Shown in pieces: positions 9,130 to 18,700 of a DNA stretch of 36,498 nucleotides. The notes below the pieces were generated by a model, which was not told where the DNA came from, made no database searches, and was given only the letters and a program-made list of their open reading frames with translations. Origin of the DNA: Bacteroidales bacterium (GTDB taxonomy: Bacteria > Bacteroidota > Bacteroidia > Bacteroidales > JAFGHD01). Both the position numbers and the translations under genes were made by a program. The stretch covers positions 1 to 36,498 of the forward strand of contig JAFGME010000258.1 in the NCBI GenBank assembly GCA_016927695.1, given 5' to 3'. Every line of letters starts with the position of its first letter. Positions within the stretch are counted from its first letter, which is position 1.

Positions 9130-11352
9130 ATGGTCACTAATCATTGCCTGAAAGGCATAACATCTTATCAATCAGCAAATTTATCCGATGAGGAAATACT
9201 CAGGAATTTTATTGTCAGAAAAAAAGAATTTCACCGGATCATGTCAGAAATTGAAAAAGACGATATGTCCGGTTCGATCCAGCATTATTTGCTAATAGGA
9301 AGGCGCGGGAGTGGCAAGTCAACACTGCTTCGCAGGATCATGGCTGAAGTCAACAGGAATGATAAAATAAATAAATGGCTTATTGTCATTTACCTGAGCG
9401 AAGAGCAGGCAGGTGTTTACAGGCTCTATGATCTGTGGGACATGATCATCCGTGAGTTAAATGATAGAAACATCACCACAGATGTGCCTGTATGGACAGA
9501 TGAAATTGAAAACCGGGAATCCTACACAATTGATCTCTACAAAGCAATAAACAGGTCGCTGAATGATCAGAATAAAAAGTTACTGCTCTTGCTTGATAAT
9601 ATTGACAGGATCTTCGATAACATTGGCGATGATTCCAATATTCTGCGCGAACTTTTAATCAATTACAAGGATTTAAGGATCGTAGGATGTAGTACACGAA
9701 TGAATGAGCACTACTGGAAATATGATTTACCTTTTTACCAGTTTTTCAGGACTACCTACCTGGATAGCTTGAGCAGTAAGGAGGTGAAAGAGTTGTTGCT
9801 GCATTGGTCGGATTGCTTTCAAATGCCTGAAATAAAACATTTTGTTCATCACAATCCTGGCAAGATTGAAACAATCAGGCTTTTAACCGATGGAATGCCC
9901 CGGACACTCCTCAATTTTCTGGAACTTTTGATTGTCCGGCCACATGAGAAAGAATTTGAATACCTCCGGATGATACTTGACCGTGCTTCACCGTTATACC
10001 AGGAACGGCTTAATTCCTTAGCCCCTGCTCAAAGAAAAGTGGTTCTTGAACTATCCGGCTTTTGGGATGCAACGGGGGTAAAAAGCCTGGTTAACAAATG
10101 TAAAATGCCGGGGAAAACCATTTCTGCATTATTAAATCAACTCCACAAGGACCGGATAGTTGAAAAAGTGCCGGTTGGTAAAAGAGATAACCTTTACCGG
10201 ATTTCCGAGCGTTTCTTCAATCTTTGGCTGTTAATGACACAGGGCGGCCCGAAAGAAAAGCGGAAGGTCAGATACCTGACTGTTTTTCTTGAGAATTGGT
10301 ACAACAAGGAAGTACTGAGCGCAGTATATAGTGATTTCACCCATGTGGTTAAAACCGGAAATGCAAGACATGATTATTTGGCTCTGATGGCATCTGCTTT
10401 GGCACCTTCAAAATATCTTACCGTGGAGCAAAGAGATTCAATTGCAGAAGAAGTGAAGAGTTATCAAAAAGATGTTAAAGAATACCAGCAATGGATCCCT
10501 GCACATTCAAAAGATTTGTATGATTCTGCTATGAATGAGATCAACAAAGCCAATTACAGCAGGGCAATAGAATTGATTTCAGAGATCGAACAAGAATCGG
10601 ATAAAAAATACCTTATTGAGGCTATGACTTGCATATTAGAAAACAGAAATCCAGAAGCTGAACAACTTCTTTTTAAATCAATTGACCTGGGAAACAATGC
10701 TGCACTTTGGCTTTTAGGTATTCTTTATTCAGAAACCGGCAGGAATGAAGAAGCAGAGAAGTATTACCTGCAAGCCCTTAAAAAAGGTATTAACAGAGCG
10801 CTGAACAATTTAGCCATGCTTTATTATAATACAGGCAGATTAAAAGATGCAGAAAATCGCTTTAAGGAGGCAATTGATCATAATCAACACCGGGCATTTC
10901 ATTACCTTGCCTGGTTCTATTACCTCACGAATAACCGGAACACTGACGTTGTTCAACTGATGCAAAACTTCCATAAAGCATTGCCTGATGAGAAAACACC
11001 GGTTGAAGACGCCATCCTTTACCTTTATGCAGGGCAAATGGATGATTTCAATTCTGCCGCAATCGTAACTATCCCGGAATTGATTAAGGCCGATCATGTC
11101 GGGGACCTGACAAAATTATTTACTGCCTTTTTAATCCATAAGCAATACCATTTTGCCTGGGATTGGTTCAATAATCCTGAAACAGGCCAGCAGCTTAAGG
11201 AGATGATCAAACCCTTCTACTATGCTACAGCTCAATTCCTGAAAGGAAAGGATATTCAGATTGAGTTATTGAAACCTGGATCAGAATTAACTGAAGCTAT
11301 AGAACAGATAACCACACAAGTCAATGAAAAACAAAAATTTTATTACGATTGA
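9130..11352 (+). CDS. STAND-like NTPase with C-terminal TPR/Sel1-type repeats
   Basis: This 740-residue protein has an AAA/STAND-like NTPase module with Walker A LIGRRGSGKSTLL (Lys63) and Walker B LLLLLDNIDR (Asp156). A winged-helix region follows (about 295-360, QRKVVLELSGFWDATGV to ISERFFNLW). After a helical linker come TPR/Sel1-like repeats at about 490-620 (ALWLLGILYSETGRNEEAEKYY and ALNNLAMLYYNTGRLKDAENR), then a helical tail. This layout of NTPase, winged helix and superstructure-forming repeats is that of STAND signalling ATPases, in which the repeats sense a ligand. It lies 8 bp after the first ATPase, so the two are probably co-expressed and may cooperate. There is no recognisable N-terminal effector. 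Its end faces a convergent gene remnant 6 bp away. Confidence 0.78.
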   Translation: MVTNHCLKGITSYQSANLSDEEILRNFIVRKKEFHRIMSEIEKDDMSGSIQHYLLIGRRGSGKSTLLRRIMAEVNRNDKINKWLIVIYLSEEQAGVYRLYDLWDMIIRELNDRNITTDVPVWTDEIENRESYTIDLYKAINRSLNDQNKKLLLLLDNIDRIFDNIGDDSNILRELLINYKDLRIVGCSTRMNEHYWKYDLPFYQFFRTTYLDSLSSKEVKELLLHWSDCFQMPEIKHFVHHNPGKIETIRLLTDGMPRTLLNFLELLIVRPHEKEFEYLRMILDRASPLYQERLNSLAPAQRKVVLELSGFWDATGVKSLVNKCKMPGKTISALLNQLHKDRIVEKVPVGKRDNLYRISERFFNLWLLMTQGGPKEKRKVRYLTVFLENWYNKEVLSAVYSDFTHVVKTGNARHDYLALMASALAPSKYLTVEQRDSIAEEVKSYQKDVKEYQQWIPAHSKDLYDSAMNEINKANYSRAIELISEIEQESDKKYLIEAMTCILENRNPEAEQLLFKSIDLGNNAALWLLGILYSETGRNEEAEKYYLQALKKGINRALNNLAMLYYNTGRLKDAENRFKEAIDHNQHRAFHYLAWFYYLTNNRNTDVVQLMQNFHKALPDEKTPVEDAILYLYAGQMDDFNSAAIVTIPELIKADHVGDLTKLFTAFLIHKQYHFAWDWFNNPETGQQLKEMIKPFYYATAQFLKGKDIQIELLKPGSELTEAIEQITTQVNEKQKFYYD

Positions 11353-11358
11353 TTTTCA

Positions 11359-11631
11359 TTAATCTATACGGGGAATAATCCCCAGCGCCTTCGTTCCCAC
11401 CCAGCTAAAGCCATACCGGTCTTCGCAGAATGAAGTGGCCGTTAAAAGATATTCTGTAAACTGTTTATCCGATACGATTTGATTATATTCGAAACGGGCA
11501 TTCCTGCAACAAATCCTTAACCCCGGATTGTCCGGAGTTATGGCTCCGGATAACAAGAGACTTTGATATTTTCCTTGTATTTCATCCCAGGATTTAAATT
11601 CAGCCTTTCCGCAGGGGAGTGTCAGCGCAAT
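11359..11631 (-). pseudogene. C-terminal remnant of an unidentified gene
   Basis: On the minus strand a frame is open from 11631 (after an in-frame TAA) to a stop at 11359-11361, giving about 90 codons with strongly protein-like composition. Landmarks are CGKAEFKSWDEIQGKY, CCRNARFEYNQIVSDKQF, and a C-terminus near WVGTKALGIIPRID. It has no ATG; only a TTG occurs, at 11556. It therefore looks like the 3' end of a gene whose 5' part was lost, lying between the ATPase pair and the exported-protein cluster. I do not recognise the family. It accounts for most of the 302-bp space between coding genes. Confidence 0.4.
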
Positions 11632-11655
11632 TTACCATATTCCTGAAAGGATAAG

Positions 11656-13251
11656 TTATCTTGGATTGATCAACAGGCGCACAAAATCAACCGCATAGCT
11701 GTCCCCGATGCCTGTTATGGTGTCGTCTAACAGTAACTCCAGAATGCCGTCCTTCAACCCTGCGACTTCATCACCGGTGAGGTTATAGCTGATAAGGATT
11801 CCCTGGGGGCCCGTAAGATCTGTTTGTTCAAGAAGTTTCGAAAGCCCTGCCGATTCCTGCCCGTTTATCATTGCTTTCACACGGCTTTGGGCAGTGACAC
11901 ACTGAATATCGTTCACAAAAACCTGCAGTATGGCCCGGGCCGGGGAAATCTCAATGGCAGGGAAAGCCAGTTTTATCGCCACGGGGATATTACCGGGCCG
12001 TTTTGCTGATTCGGTGTACCCGTCAACCCAGACATCCGGGTTGTATTTATAAGAGGTGGGTGTCATAATCCTGTCGGTGCCCGCCGGATCGGATTGATCC
12101 ACCTGCCAGGGGTATTCGTTATACCAGGCCGGTTCACCTGAAAAAGGGTCGTATCCTTCATTAAGTCCGCTGTTGAGATTGTCAATATCGCCCACCCTAA
12201 CCATCAGACCGGCTTCCGGTGTATTTTTCATGATCACTGATTTCTTGTTCCAGTCGTCGGTTTTGTCGTATTGGAAGGATGGCGTCACAGGCGGAGGCGT
12301 TCCCTGTGCGGGAGGTTCATTGCCTTTGACAAGCCTGATGTCTGCCATCCCGTTGCGGCTGTCCGACACTTCCACGGAGGCAGTTGCCGTGAGGTAACCG
12401 GATTTTGCTGCCATAACGGTATTGAGGCCCCCCGGAACACCTGAAAGGGTATAATTTCCATTGGCAGGGGTAATAACGCTTACTATCCCCGAGGCCGAAA
12501 CCGTTGCCCCTTCCACGGGACTCCCTGTGTCTTTGTCGGTGATCTTTCCGGATATTTTCCGGTTTCCATTGGCTTTCGGGTTGATCAGTATACGCGCAAA
12601 ATCAACGGCATACCCATCTCCTGAGCCGGTGGTTGCATCATCCATGACCAGCGATACTTTTCCTTCGCTCACAATCTTCAGCAAACCTTCAGGGATATTG
12701 ACAGTGATGAGCTTTCCCACCGGGCCGGTCTGGTTCAGTGAATTCAGTGTCTTTTCAAGGTCAGGAAACGGTATTCCGTTCATAGAGGCCTTGAACCGGG
12801 TTCCATACACCGGCGCCTGAAAATCATCAACAAACATCTGAAGCGATGCCGACTTTACCAACAGATCGCCCGTGGAATATTCAAACACTATCGGCCGTAC
12901 AGAATTTTCAGGCCGCGTTGTTTCACTGCTGTAACCATCCATCCCTGCCGGGGGGTTGCCATTGAAACCGGAAACCACCATGATCCTGTCGGTGCCTGAC
13001 GGATCGTCATTTCCGGGAATCCAGGGGTACTCGTGCGGCGGGGTGGGCTCCCCTGAAAACGGATTGTATCCCTCCTCAAATCCGTAACCGAAATTATCAA
13101 TGTCCCCTACCCTGATCACCATGTCTGCCTCAGCAGTTCCTTTTTCGATGACAGATGTAAGATGCCAGTCGGGGCCTCCTGCATACAGCCCGGAGGAAAA
13201 TGGCAGCAATAACATAGTTATCGCTGCCGCACATAAAACTCTTGCTTTCAT
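11656..13251 (-). CDS. Exported protein with two copies of a VGDIDN domain around a carboxypeptidase-regulatory-like domain
   Basis: This 531-residue protein has a signal peptide (MKARVLCAAAITMLLLPF, cleavage likely after LYA). Residues about 27-225 and 325-531 are homologous repeats. Each contains MVIRVGDIDN or LMVRVGDIDN, a YNPFSGEP/YDPFSGEP loop, EYPW, a DPSGTDRIM/DPAGTDRIM strand, and a C-terminal segment ending SYAVDFVRLLINPR or GYAVDFARILINPK. Between them (about 230-305) lies a carboxypeptidase-regulatory-like Ig fold (ISGKITDKDTGSPVEGATV). The repeat could bind calcium or carbohydrate, judging by its Asp/Gly-rich loops, but that is inference. It lies 13 bp downstream of the next gene to the right and is probably co-transcribed with it. 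It has no T9SS sorting domain of its own. Confidence 0.82.
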   Translation of the reverse strand: MKARVLCAAAITMLLLPFSSGLYAGGPDWHLTSVIEKGTAEADMVIRVGDIDNFGYGFEEGYNPFSGEPTPPHEYPWIPGNDDPSGTDRIMVVSGFNGNPPAGMDGYSSETTRPENSVRPIVFEYSTGDLLVKSASLQMFVDDFQAPVYGTRFKASMNGIPFPDLEKTLNSLNQTGPVGKLITVNIPEGLLKIVSEGKVSLVMDDATTGSGDGYAVDFARILINPKANGNRKISGKITDKDTGSPVEGATVSASGIVSVITPANGNYTLSGVPGGLNTVMAAKSGYLTATASVEVSDSRNGMADIRLVKGNEPPAQGTPPPVTPSFQYDKTDDWNKKSVIMKNTPEAGLMVRVGDIDNLNSGLNEGYDPFSGEPAWYNEYPWQVDQSDPAGTDRIMTPTSYKYNPDVWVDGYTESAKRPGNIPVAIKLAFPAIEISPARAILQVFVNDIQCVTAQSRVKAMINGQESAGLSKLLEQTDLTGPQGILISYNLTGDEVAGLKDGILELLLDDTITGIGDSYAVDFVRLLINPR

Positions 13252-13264
13252 AAGACCTTCAGGC

Positions 13265-13822
13265 TTAAAAATTTAAAGCTTTCATCTCTTCCAGCGCTTT
13301 TTCCAACGGCGGTTTGATGAAATCCTCCATCAGGATATGCTCCGTAACAGGTCCGGCAGGCAGCGCCTGGTCGATTTTCAGTACACGCTCCCAGAATGTC
13401 TTTCCACTGTCGTCGGCCACGTATATGATGAGAGGCATAACCAGGTTTTTATCTACCACTTTGATGGATTCGAAAGTACATTTTACCAGGTAATTAAGCT
13501 TTTCCTTCTTCGCAATTTCGCGGATTGCTTCTGCCGAAAGATTATCCGGATCGGGCGACGGCATCCCTTTCAATGCAAGAAGTACATGTTCGCGGGTCAG
13601 TTTGCTGACAGTTCCGGCGCTGCCCAATTGCATCGTCAGATGATCCTGAAGTTGAAGCGACAGGGCCTGCCATTGCTGTGCGTCCAGCACCGAGGAATTG
13701 ACAGCGGATGTGTTTACCGGCAAAACACCAAGGGTTGTTTGTCCGTTCACATTGCCTGAAAAAACTGAAACCAGGATGAGTATGGAAACCACCGGTGTCA
13801 GAATGTTGAATGTTGTCTTCAT
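13265..13822 (-). CDS. Small exported protein of unknown function
   Basis: This 185-residue protein has a clear signal peptide (start to about VNGQ at residue 28). The mature part starts TTLGVLPVNTS and contains a helix (LDAQQWQALSLQLQDHLTMQ), LTREHVLLALKG, AIREIAKKEKLNYLVKCTFE, and a final helix. Alternation of a strand, a family-like helix and a K-x-NYLVKC strand resembles the TolB-N/CsgG-like fold used by outer-membrane assembly lipoproteins. There is no lipobox cysteine, so the protein would be periplasmic. The similarity is by eye and uncertain. It is followed 13 bp later by the VGDIDN-repeat protein, suggesting an operon. Confidence 0.75.
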   Translation of the reverse strand: MKTTFNILTPVVSILILVSVFSGNVNGQTTLGVLPVNTSAVNSSVLDAQQWQALSLQLQDHLTMQLGSAGTVSKLTREHVLLALKGMPSPDPDNLSAEAIREIAKKEKLNYLVKCTFESIKVVDKNLVMPLIIYVADDSGKTFWERVLKIDQALPAGPVTEHILMEDFIKPPLEKALEEMKALNF

Positions 13823-13882
13823 TTTAATCTATTGTTAAAGGTTTATAATTCCGTGCAGGCTAATTCACCTTGAGGGATGGAT

Positions 13883-14740
13883 TTACTTATTCAATATGAT
13901 GGTTTTGGCAACCCGGCCACCGGTATAAGATAACCTGCAGATATACAATCCATTATCCTGTTCAGGCAGAAAGATATCAAACCGGTTTTCCCCGCGCATC
14001 AGGTTTCCGGAAAACACAGTTTTCAGGATTTGGCCCTGCAGGTCAATGATTTCAATCTTACCGCCCGTTTCTTCGGGTGCATGGATTACAAGAGACCCCT
14101 TACCGGGAAAAGGATTGGGATAAATCTGCATATCGCCGACTGTGATCATGGACTGATCCGTTATTCCGGAAGGACCGGTGTTCATTGTCAGGGTCAGTTC
14201 GTCAATGATATAAAAGGTGCCGCTGGTAACGCCTTCAATCCCGCCAACCTGCATGCCGATAAAACATTCCTCGGGAATATCTGAAGAGGTGTATTCAATC
14301 GGAAGTACGATCTTTGTCCAGCCTGCATTGTTGATCACATAATCATGGTTCCCGAAACCCAGCAAATTGTTTTGTTTCCACATTCCAACGGAAACAGAGA
14401 GGTAATCGTCACCGGCAGTGTTTCCCTGGATATAAAATTCAAAAGCGGTAAACCTCTCTGAAATGCCGAAATTTCCATCCGCAAAAAACATGGCGCCAAC
14501 GAACATTTCACCAATCGGGTCCCACTCCACGCTGAGTTTGGCAGCATGCTGCCCGGAATGTCCGGGTACCTGAAACACATTGGTAAATGAATCATCATTT
14601 AACGTCACCCAGCCTACAGGCTCGGTACCGCCCAAACCATTGATCTCCCAGTCTTCCAGATCGCCGTTGGGAACATTCTGGGACCATGCCGGAGAAAGCA
14701 CAATCCCCGTCAAGAGGATAATCAGCATAAAATTTTTCAT
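13883..14740 (-). CDS. T9SS-exported protein with C-terminal sorting domain
   Basis: This is a 285-residue protein. I place the start at the ATG at 14740 because MKNFMLIILLTGIVLSPAWS is a typical signal peptide and the longer frame adds a charged, unlikely leader. The mature N-terminus (VPNGDLEDWE...GWVTLNDD) begins a beta-sandwich like carbohydrate-binding or PCMD-type domains (about 22-190). Residues about 205-285 form a type A T9SS C-terminal domain: MQIYPNPFPGKGSLVI, IEIIDLQGQIL, NGLYICRL and a final KTIILNK. It should cross the outer membrane through the type IX system and become surface-attached or released. It probably shares a transcript with the two exported-protein genes to its left (60-bp gap), behind the promoter at 14799-14829. 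Confidence 0.9.
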   Translation of the reverse strand: MKNFMLIILLTGIVLSPAWSQNVPNGDLEDWEINGLGGTEPVGWVTLNDDSFTNVFQVPGHSGQHAAKLSVEWDPIGEMFVGAMFFADGNFGISERFTAFEFYIQGNTAGDDYLSVSVGMWKQNNLLGFGNHDYVINNAGWTKIVLPIEYTSSDIPEECFIGMQVGGIEGVTSGTFYIIDELTLTMNTGPSGITDQSMITVGDMQIYPNPFPGKGSLVIHAPEETGGKIEIIDLQGQILKTVFSGNLMRGENRFDIFLPEQDNGLYICRLSYTGGRVAKTIILNK

Positions 14741-14798
14741 CACTTTAATTTTTTGTTTGTACATCATTTGTTATTGAAAAAAGTTAAAATTCATGACA

Positions 14799-14829
14799 CA
14801 AAATTACCTGCCACAAACAACGTAATCAA
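14799..14829 (-). promoter_or_regulatory. Promoter for the T9SS-cargo gene
   Basis: On the minus strand TTG (14829-14827), a 20-bp spacer and TAATTTTG (14806-14799) match the Bacteroidota TTTG/TAnnTTTG consensus. The start codon at 14740 is about 58 bp downstream. The promoter could serve all three exported-protein genes to its left. The remaining space to 14928 shows no gene or convincing terminator. Confidence 0.55.
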
Positions 14830-14928
14830 CTAAATTTCAGCTTATTGATTGAATTGATATAAATCCGTGACGAAGCCCACCAAATGTGTGGCGAGCGCCA
14901 ACCGGCACGGGTAAGGGAAAAAGGACAT

Positions 14929-15717
14929 TCAGGGTGTGGAGCCGGCAGAGTTGTCAATCATTTTTTCAAGTTCACGGATATGGTTGGGGGAAATGTCGAG
15001 AAAAACCGCTTCGCCCGCTTTCTCTAAAAGGCACTTCTTCCTTTGCCGGTCGGCTTTTTTAAGAAAGGCAGTGTTGATGAGTATGGAACGGCTGATTCTG
15101 TAAAAGGAGTACGGCGCAAGCATCTCTTCAATCCGGCCCAGGTTGACGGTTACCACTTCCCTGTTGTTGTTGCCGAAGTAAAAGCCGGTGTAATTGACAT
15201 CGGCATCACAATAGATGATCTCCTGCGGCGAAACCAGGATATATCCGGTGCGGGTATTGAATTTGATTTTGCATGGTTTCACTGCCGTAACGGACAGGCT
15301 TTCCGCGCTTTTTTCCTGGGATGGCCTGGCTTTTTCAGCTTTATATCGCAAAATCGTTTCGGTGAGCTGGCTCATCATTACCGGTTTCAGGAGGTAATCG
15401 AAGGCGGATGCCCGCAGCGCGTCAATGGCAAACTCCGCATGTGCCGTTACAAAAATCACAGTGGTATTCAACCGGTACTTTTTCAGATAATCCACAAGGT
15501 GGAGCCCTGATTTTCCGGGCATCTCCACATCCAGGAAAACCAGGTCGGGATCGTTGGCGATGATCAGTTCGAGGGCTTCATCGGTGTTAAAGGCTTTGCC
15601 GCATATTTCAACTCCGGGGATCCGTGACAACAATCTTGTCAGCAGATCCTGGGCTCTTTCTTCATCGTCAACAATCAGTGCAGTGATGGGTTTTGTGGAT
15701 TGCGTCCTGGGATTCAT
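14929..15717 (-). CDS. LytTR-family response regulator
   Basis: This 262-residue protein has a receiver (about 12-130) with acidic pocket VDDEERA, phosphoacceptor Asp63 (LVFLDVEMPGKSG), Thr in VIFVTAHAEF and Lys in YLLKPVMMSQ. After a linker comes a LytTR DNA-binding domain (about 160-258: IKFNTRTGYILVSPQEIIYCDADVNYT and the FYRISRSILINT element). It should bind direct repeats in promoters when phosphorylated. Its ATG overlaps the stop of the large sensor kinase (15714-15717), so the two form a LytS/LytR-type pair. The target genes may include the exported-protein cluster to the left; that is inference from position only. Confidence 0.93.
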   Translation of the reverse strand: MNPRTQSTKPITALIVDDEERAQDLLTRLLSRIPGVEICGKAFNTDEALELIIANDPDLVFLDVEMPGKSGLHLVDYLKKYRLNTTVIFVTAHAEFAIDALRASAFDYLLKPVMMSQLTETILRYKAEKARPSQEKSAESLSVTAVKPCKIKFNTRTGYILVSPQEIIYCDADVNYTGFYFGNNNREVVTVNLGRIEEMLAPYSFYRISRSILINTAFLKKADRQRKKCLLEKAGEAVFLDISPNHIRELEKMIDNSAGSTP

Positions 15718-18700
15718 ACCTTATGATTTTTATTTTGATTAAGGGTTGCGGCATGCTCTCTTTGCCCGGACCCGCTGCAAATGGTCAGCAATACACGTGT
15801 ACCGGCGGCATTGCCATTTTCATCGGCGATATCTTCAATCTTCTGGCGGATCTCCGTATGGTAGAGTTGCCCGTAAAGATCAATGATGGTGTCGATGATC
15901 TTCAGGCCCCTCCGGGTCGAACCGCTGTTCAGCTCCGCCGCTTTCATCCTTCCGACACCATTGTCTGTGATTGAAAAATGGAGACGATCGTGATCCTTCC
16001 TTATGGCAATAACCAGTTTTCCGTCGCTTTGCCGGTGCATCAGGCCGTGTTTCAAGGCGTTTTCAGCGTAGGTTTGAATGATCATTTTAGGTACGGGTGT
16101 CTCGGGAGGAATGTCCTCGTCCATCTCAATAAAGTAATCGAATTTATCTTTGAACCGCATTTTTTGCAGTTCAAGGTAGTTCTTCACAAAATCTAGTTCT
16201 TCGGCCAGGGTTCTCGAAATCTTCTCATTGTCGCGAAGGATATTCCTGATCATCATCGCAAAGCGGGTGAAATAGTCATAGGTCACATCGGGTTTCTCCG
16301 AATAAATCATGGAAGCGATGGTATTCAGCGCATTGAATGCAAAATGCGGATCGATCTGGCTTTTGATGGTCCTGAGTTGAAGTTCAACGAACGCCCTCTC
16401 CTTTTCGGCTTTCAGGCGGTTCAGTTGAAATGCCCGCTTGATGGTGAGAGCAGCAATCAGCACAAAAAGAGAGATCACAGAAACCGTAAACCACCATGTC
16501 TGCCAGAAAGGGGGGACAATCGTAATGTTTAATTCAGTCAGCCCGGGATTCCAGATGCCGTCGGAATTGCTTCCCCTGATCTGGAGGGTGTACCTGCCGG
16601 GGTCCAGGTTGGTGTAGGTGGCGCTGTTCTGTGTCCCCACATAGTTCCATTCATCGTCAAAACCCGCCATCTTAAAGGCATAGCGGTTTTTGTACGGGCT
16701 GCTGTAGTCAAGGGAGGCAAACTCAAATGAAAACACGCTTTCACGGTAGGTGATAACGAGGTCATGGATATATGAAATGGTTTTGGGGAGTAAATAATCA
16801 CGGCCGCTTTTCACCAGCTTCACCCTGCCGGTTTCAGTTTCTCCCGTTCCGGGCCGTATCAACACCTCGCTGTTGAAAACCTTAATGCCGGTAACCACCA
16901 CGGGAGGGAAAAAAGAGCTCTCCTTTACATCCCCGGGCAAAAAATAGCTCAGCCCGTTGGTTCCTCCGAAATAAACCGTTCCACTTTTTCCCTTGTGGCA
17001 GGCGCCCTGGTTGAACTCATCTCCCTGCAATCCGTTATCGGAATCATACGAGCGGAAAAGGGGCTGTAAACCGGTAAAATCTTCCGTTTCTTTTACCGGG
17101 GTATTCCCTTCGGTAAACATATCGATATTAAGCCGTGAAAGCCCGTTGAAGCTGCTCATCCAGATGTTTCCCTGATGGTCTTCGGCAAGTCCCAGAATGG
17201 TATTGCTGTTTAACCCATCGGAGGCAGTGAAACAGCCAAAGGTCATTTCTTCCGACGGATGGGTTGAATAGTTCAATCCGCCCTGTGTTCCTAACCACAG
17301 CCGCCCTTTTGAATCAAACAAAATGGCCCAGATATTATCATCGGAGAGGGTTGACCTGTCGTCGGTATTTTTCCTGAAGGCTGTGAATTTTCCCGTTTCA
17401 GGGTCAAAGAGGTTCAATCCCCCTTCAAAAACCCCTGCCCACAGCCTGTTTTGCTTGTCGGATGCAAGCGAAAGCACTGTGTTTCCCGTAATGGCTCCTT
17501 CGGTGGAGGCATCATGAAGCCAGGCTGTGAATATGGCTGAAGAAGGATTATAATGCACCAGGCCGCCTCCCCTTGTGCCTATCCATATTGTGCCGTCGGT
17601 TGCTGCCAACAGGGCCAATATACGGTTGTTGCCCAACGCTTTGGGATTTCCTTCTGCAGCAGGCAGGGGGTAAATCAACCCTGCGGATCGCCTGAAAACA
17701 TGCAATCCTCCCCCGTAATTGCCTATCCAGATGTTGCCCTCCCTGTCTTCGGCAAGCGCCCACACCGCATCATTCTGCAAGCCTGAATTGGCTGAATTGT
17801 AAACGGTCACCGTTGTTTTTTCAGGATCGATGCAGTTCAGCCCTCCGCCATCGGTTCCCACCCAGAGGTACCCGTACTGATCTTCCAGGATAGCCATTGC
17901 CGCCGGGGAAGACAAATGCAGCGGTTCACCGGGCTCGCTGCCGAGCAGGCGGAAGCCGGCAGAGGTCGGCCTGGTTTTGCTTATCCCGTTTTTCGTTCCT
18001 GCCCATAAAAAACCTGCAGGATCGTGGAGCAGACACCACACATTGTCGTCGGCAATGCTGTAATTATCGACAGGATCGTGCCGGTACACACTGGATTTTC
18101 TTTCATCCTGAAAGAGCTGAAAAAGACCGCGGTCGGTGCCCACCCATACCGGCCCGTTGTTTTGCGTTGCAACCGACCAGGCGATGATGCCCGCTGTAGC
18201 GGGAAAATCCGGAACAGGAATAAAACGCTTGTTCCCGGGAAGCAGATACAAGCCGTTGTTGGTGCCTGTGATCATCTCCCCGTCATGGTTTTCGGCAATG
18301 GCCCAGATGGTGTTTGCACCCGGCCTCTCTTTGTCATACGGATTGGGAAAGCGTGTAAAACTGCCGGCATCAGGATGATAAAGGCAAAGCCCGCCCGCCG
18401 TTCCCACCCACAGATCGCCCCGGTGACTGCTGAACAGGCTGAGGATCATATCGGAAGCAATGGATGCAGAATCGGCAGGGCGGTGTAGAAAGACGGTAAA
18501 CCGCCCTGTTTGCTTTTCGTAACAGTTCAGCCCTTTGCCTGTTCCGGCCCAGATCCTCCCCTTGCCGTCGGACAGCAACGTCCAGACAGTGTTTTCAGAA
18601 ATGGAGTTGCTCTTTTCCGAATGACGGAAAACCGTGAATCTTTCGGTCTGTTTGTTGAACCGGTTCAGGCCGCCCGTCATCGTGCCGGCCCAGATAAAAC

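Noticed and set aside
12461-12820. 119-codon plus-strand frame antisense to the VGDIDN-repeat protein
   Set aside because: It overlaps a gene with signal peptide and duplicated domains and has no coherent domain of its own.
14860-14928. Possible terminator after the LytTR gene (GTGGCGAGCGCCAAC)
   Set aside because: The dyad has almost no loop and no T run follows in the direction of transcription.
15043-15510. 155-codon plus-strand frame antisense to the LytTR regulator
   Set aside because: It is a shadow of a gene with clear receiver and LytTR domains and has no recognisable motif.
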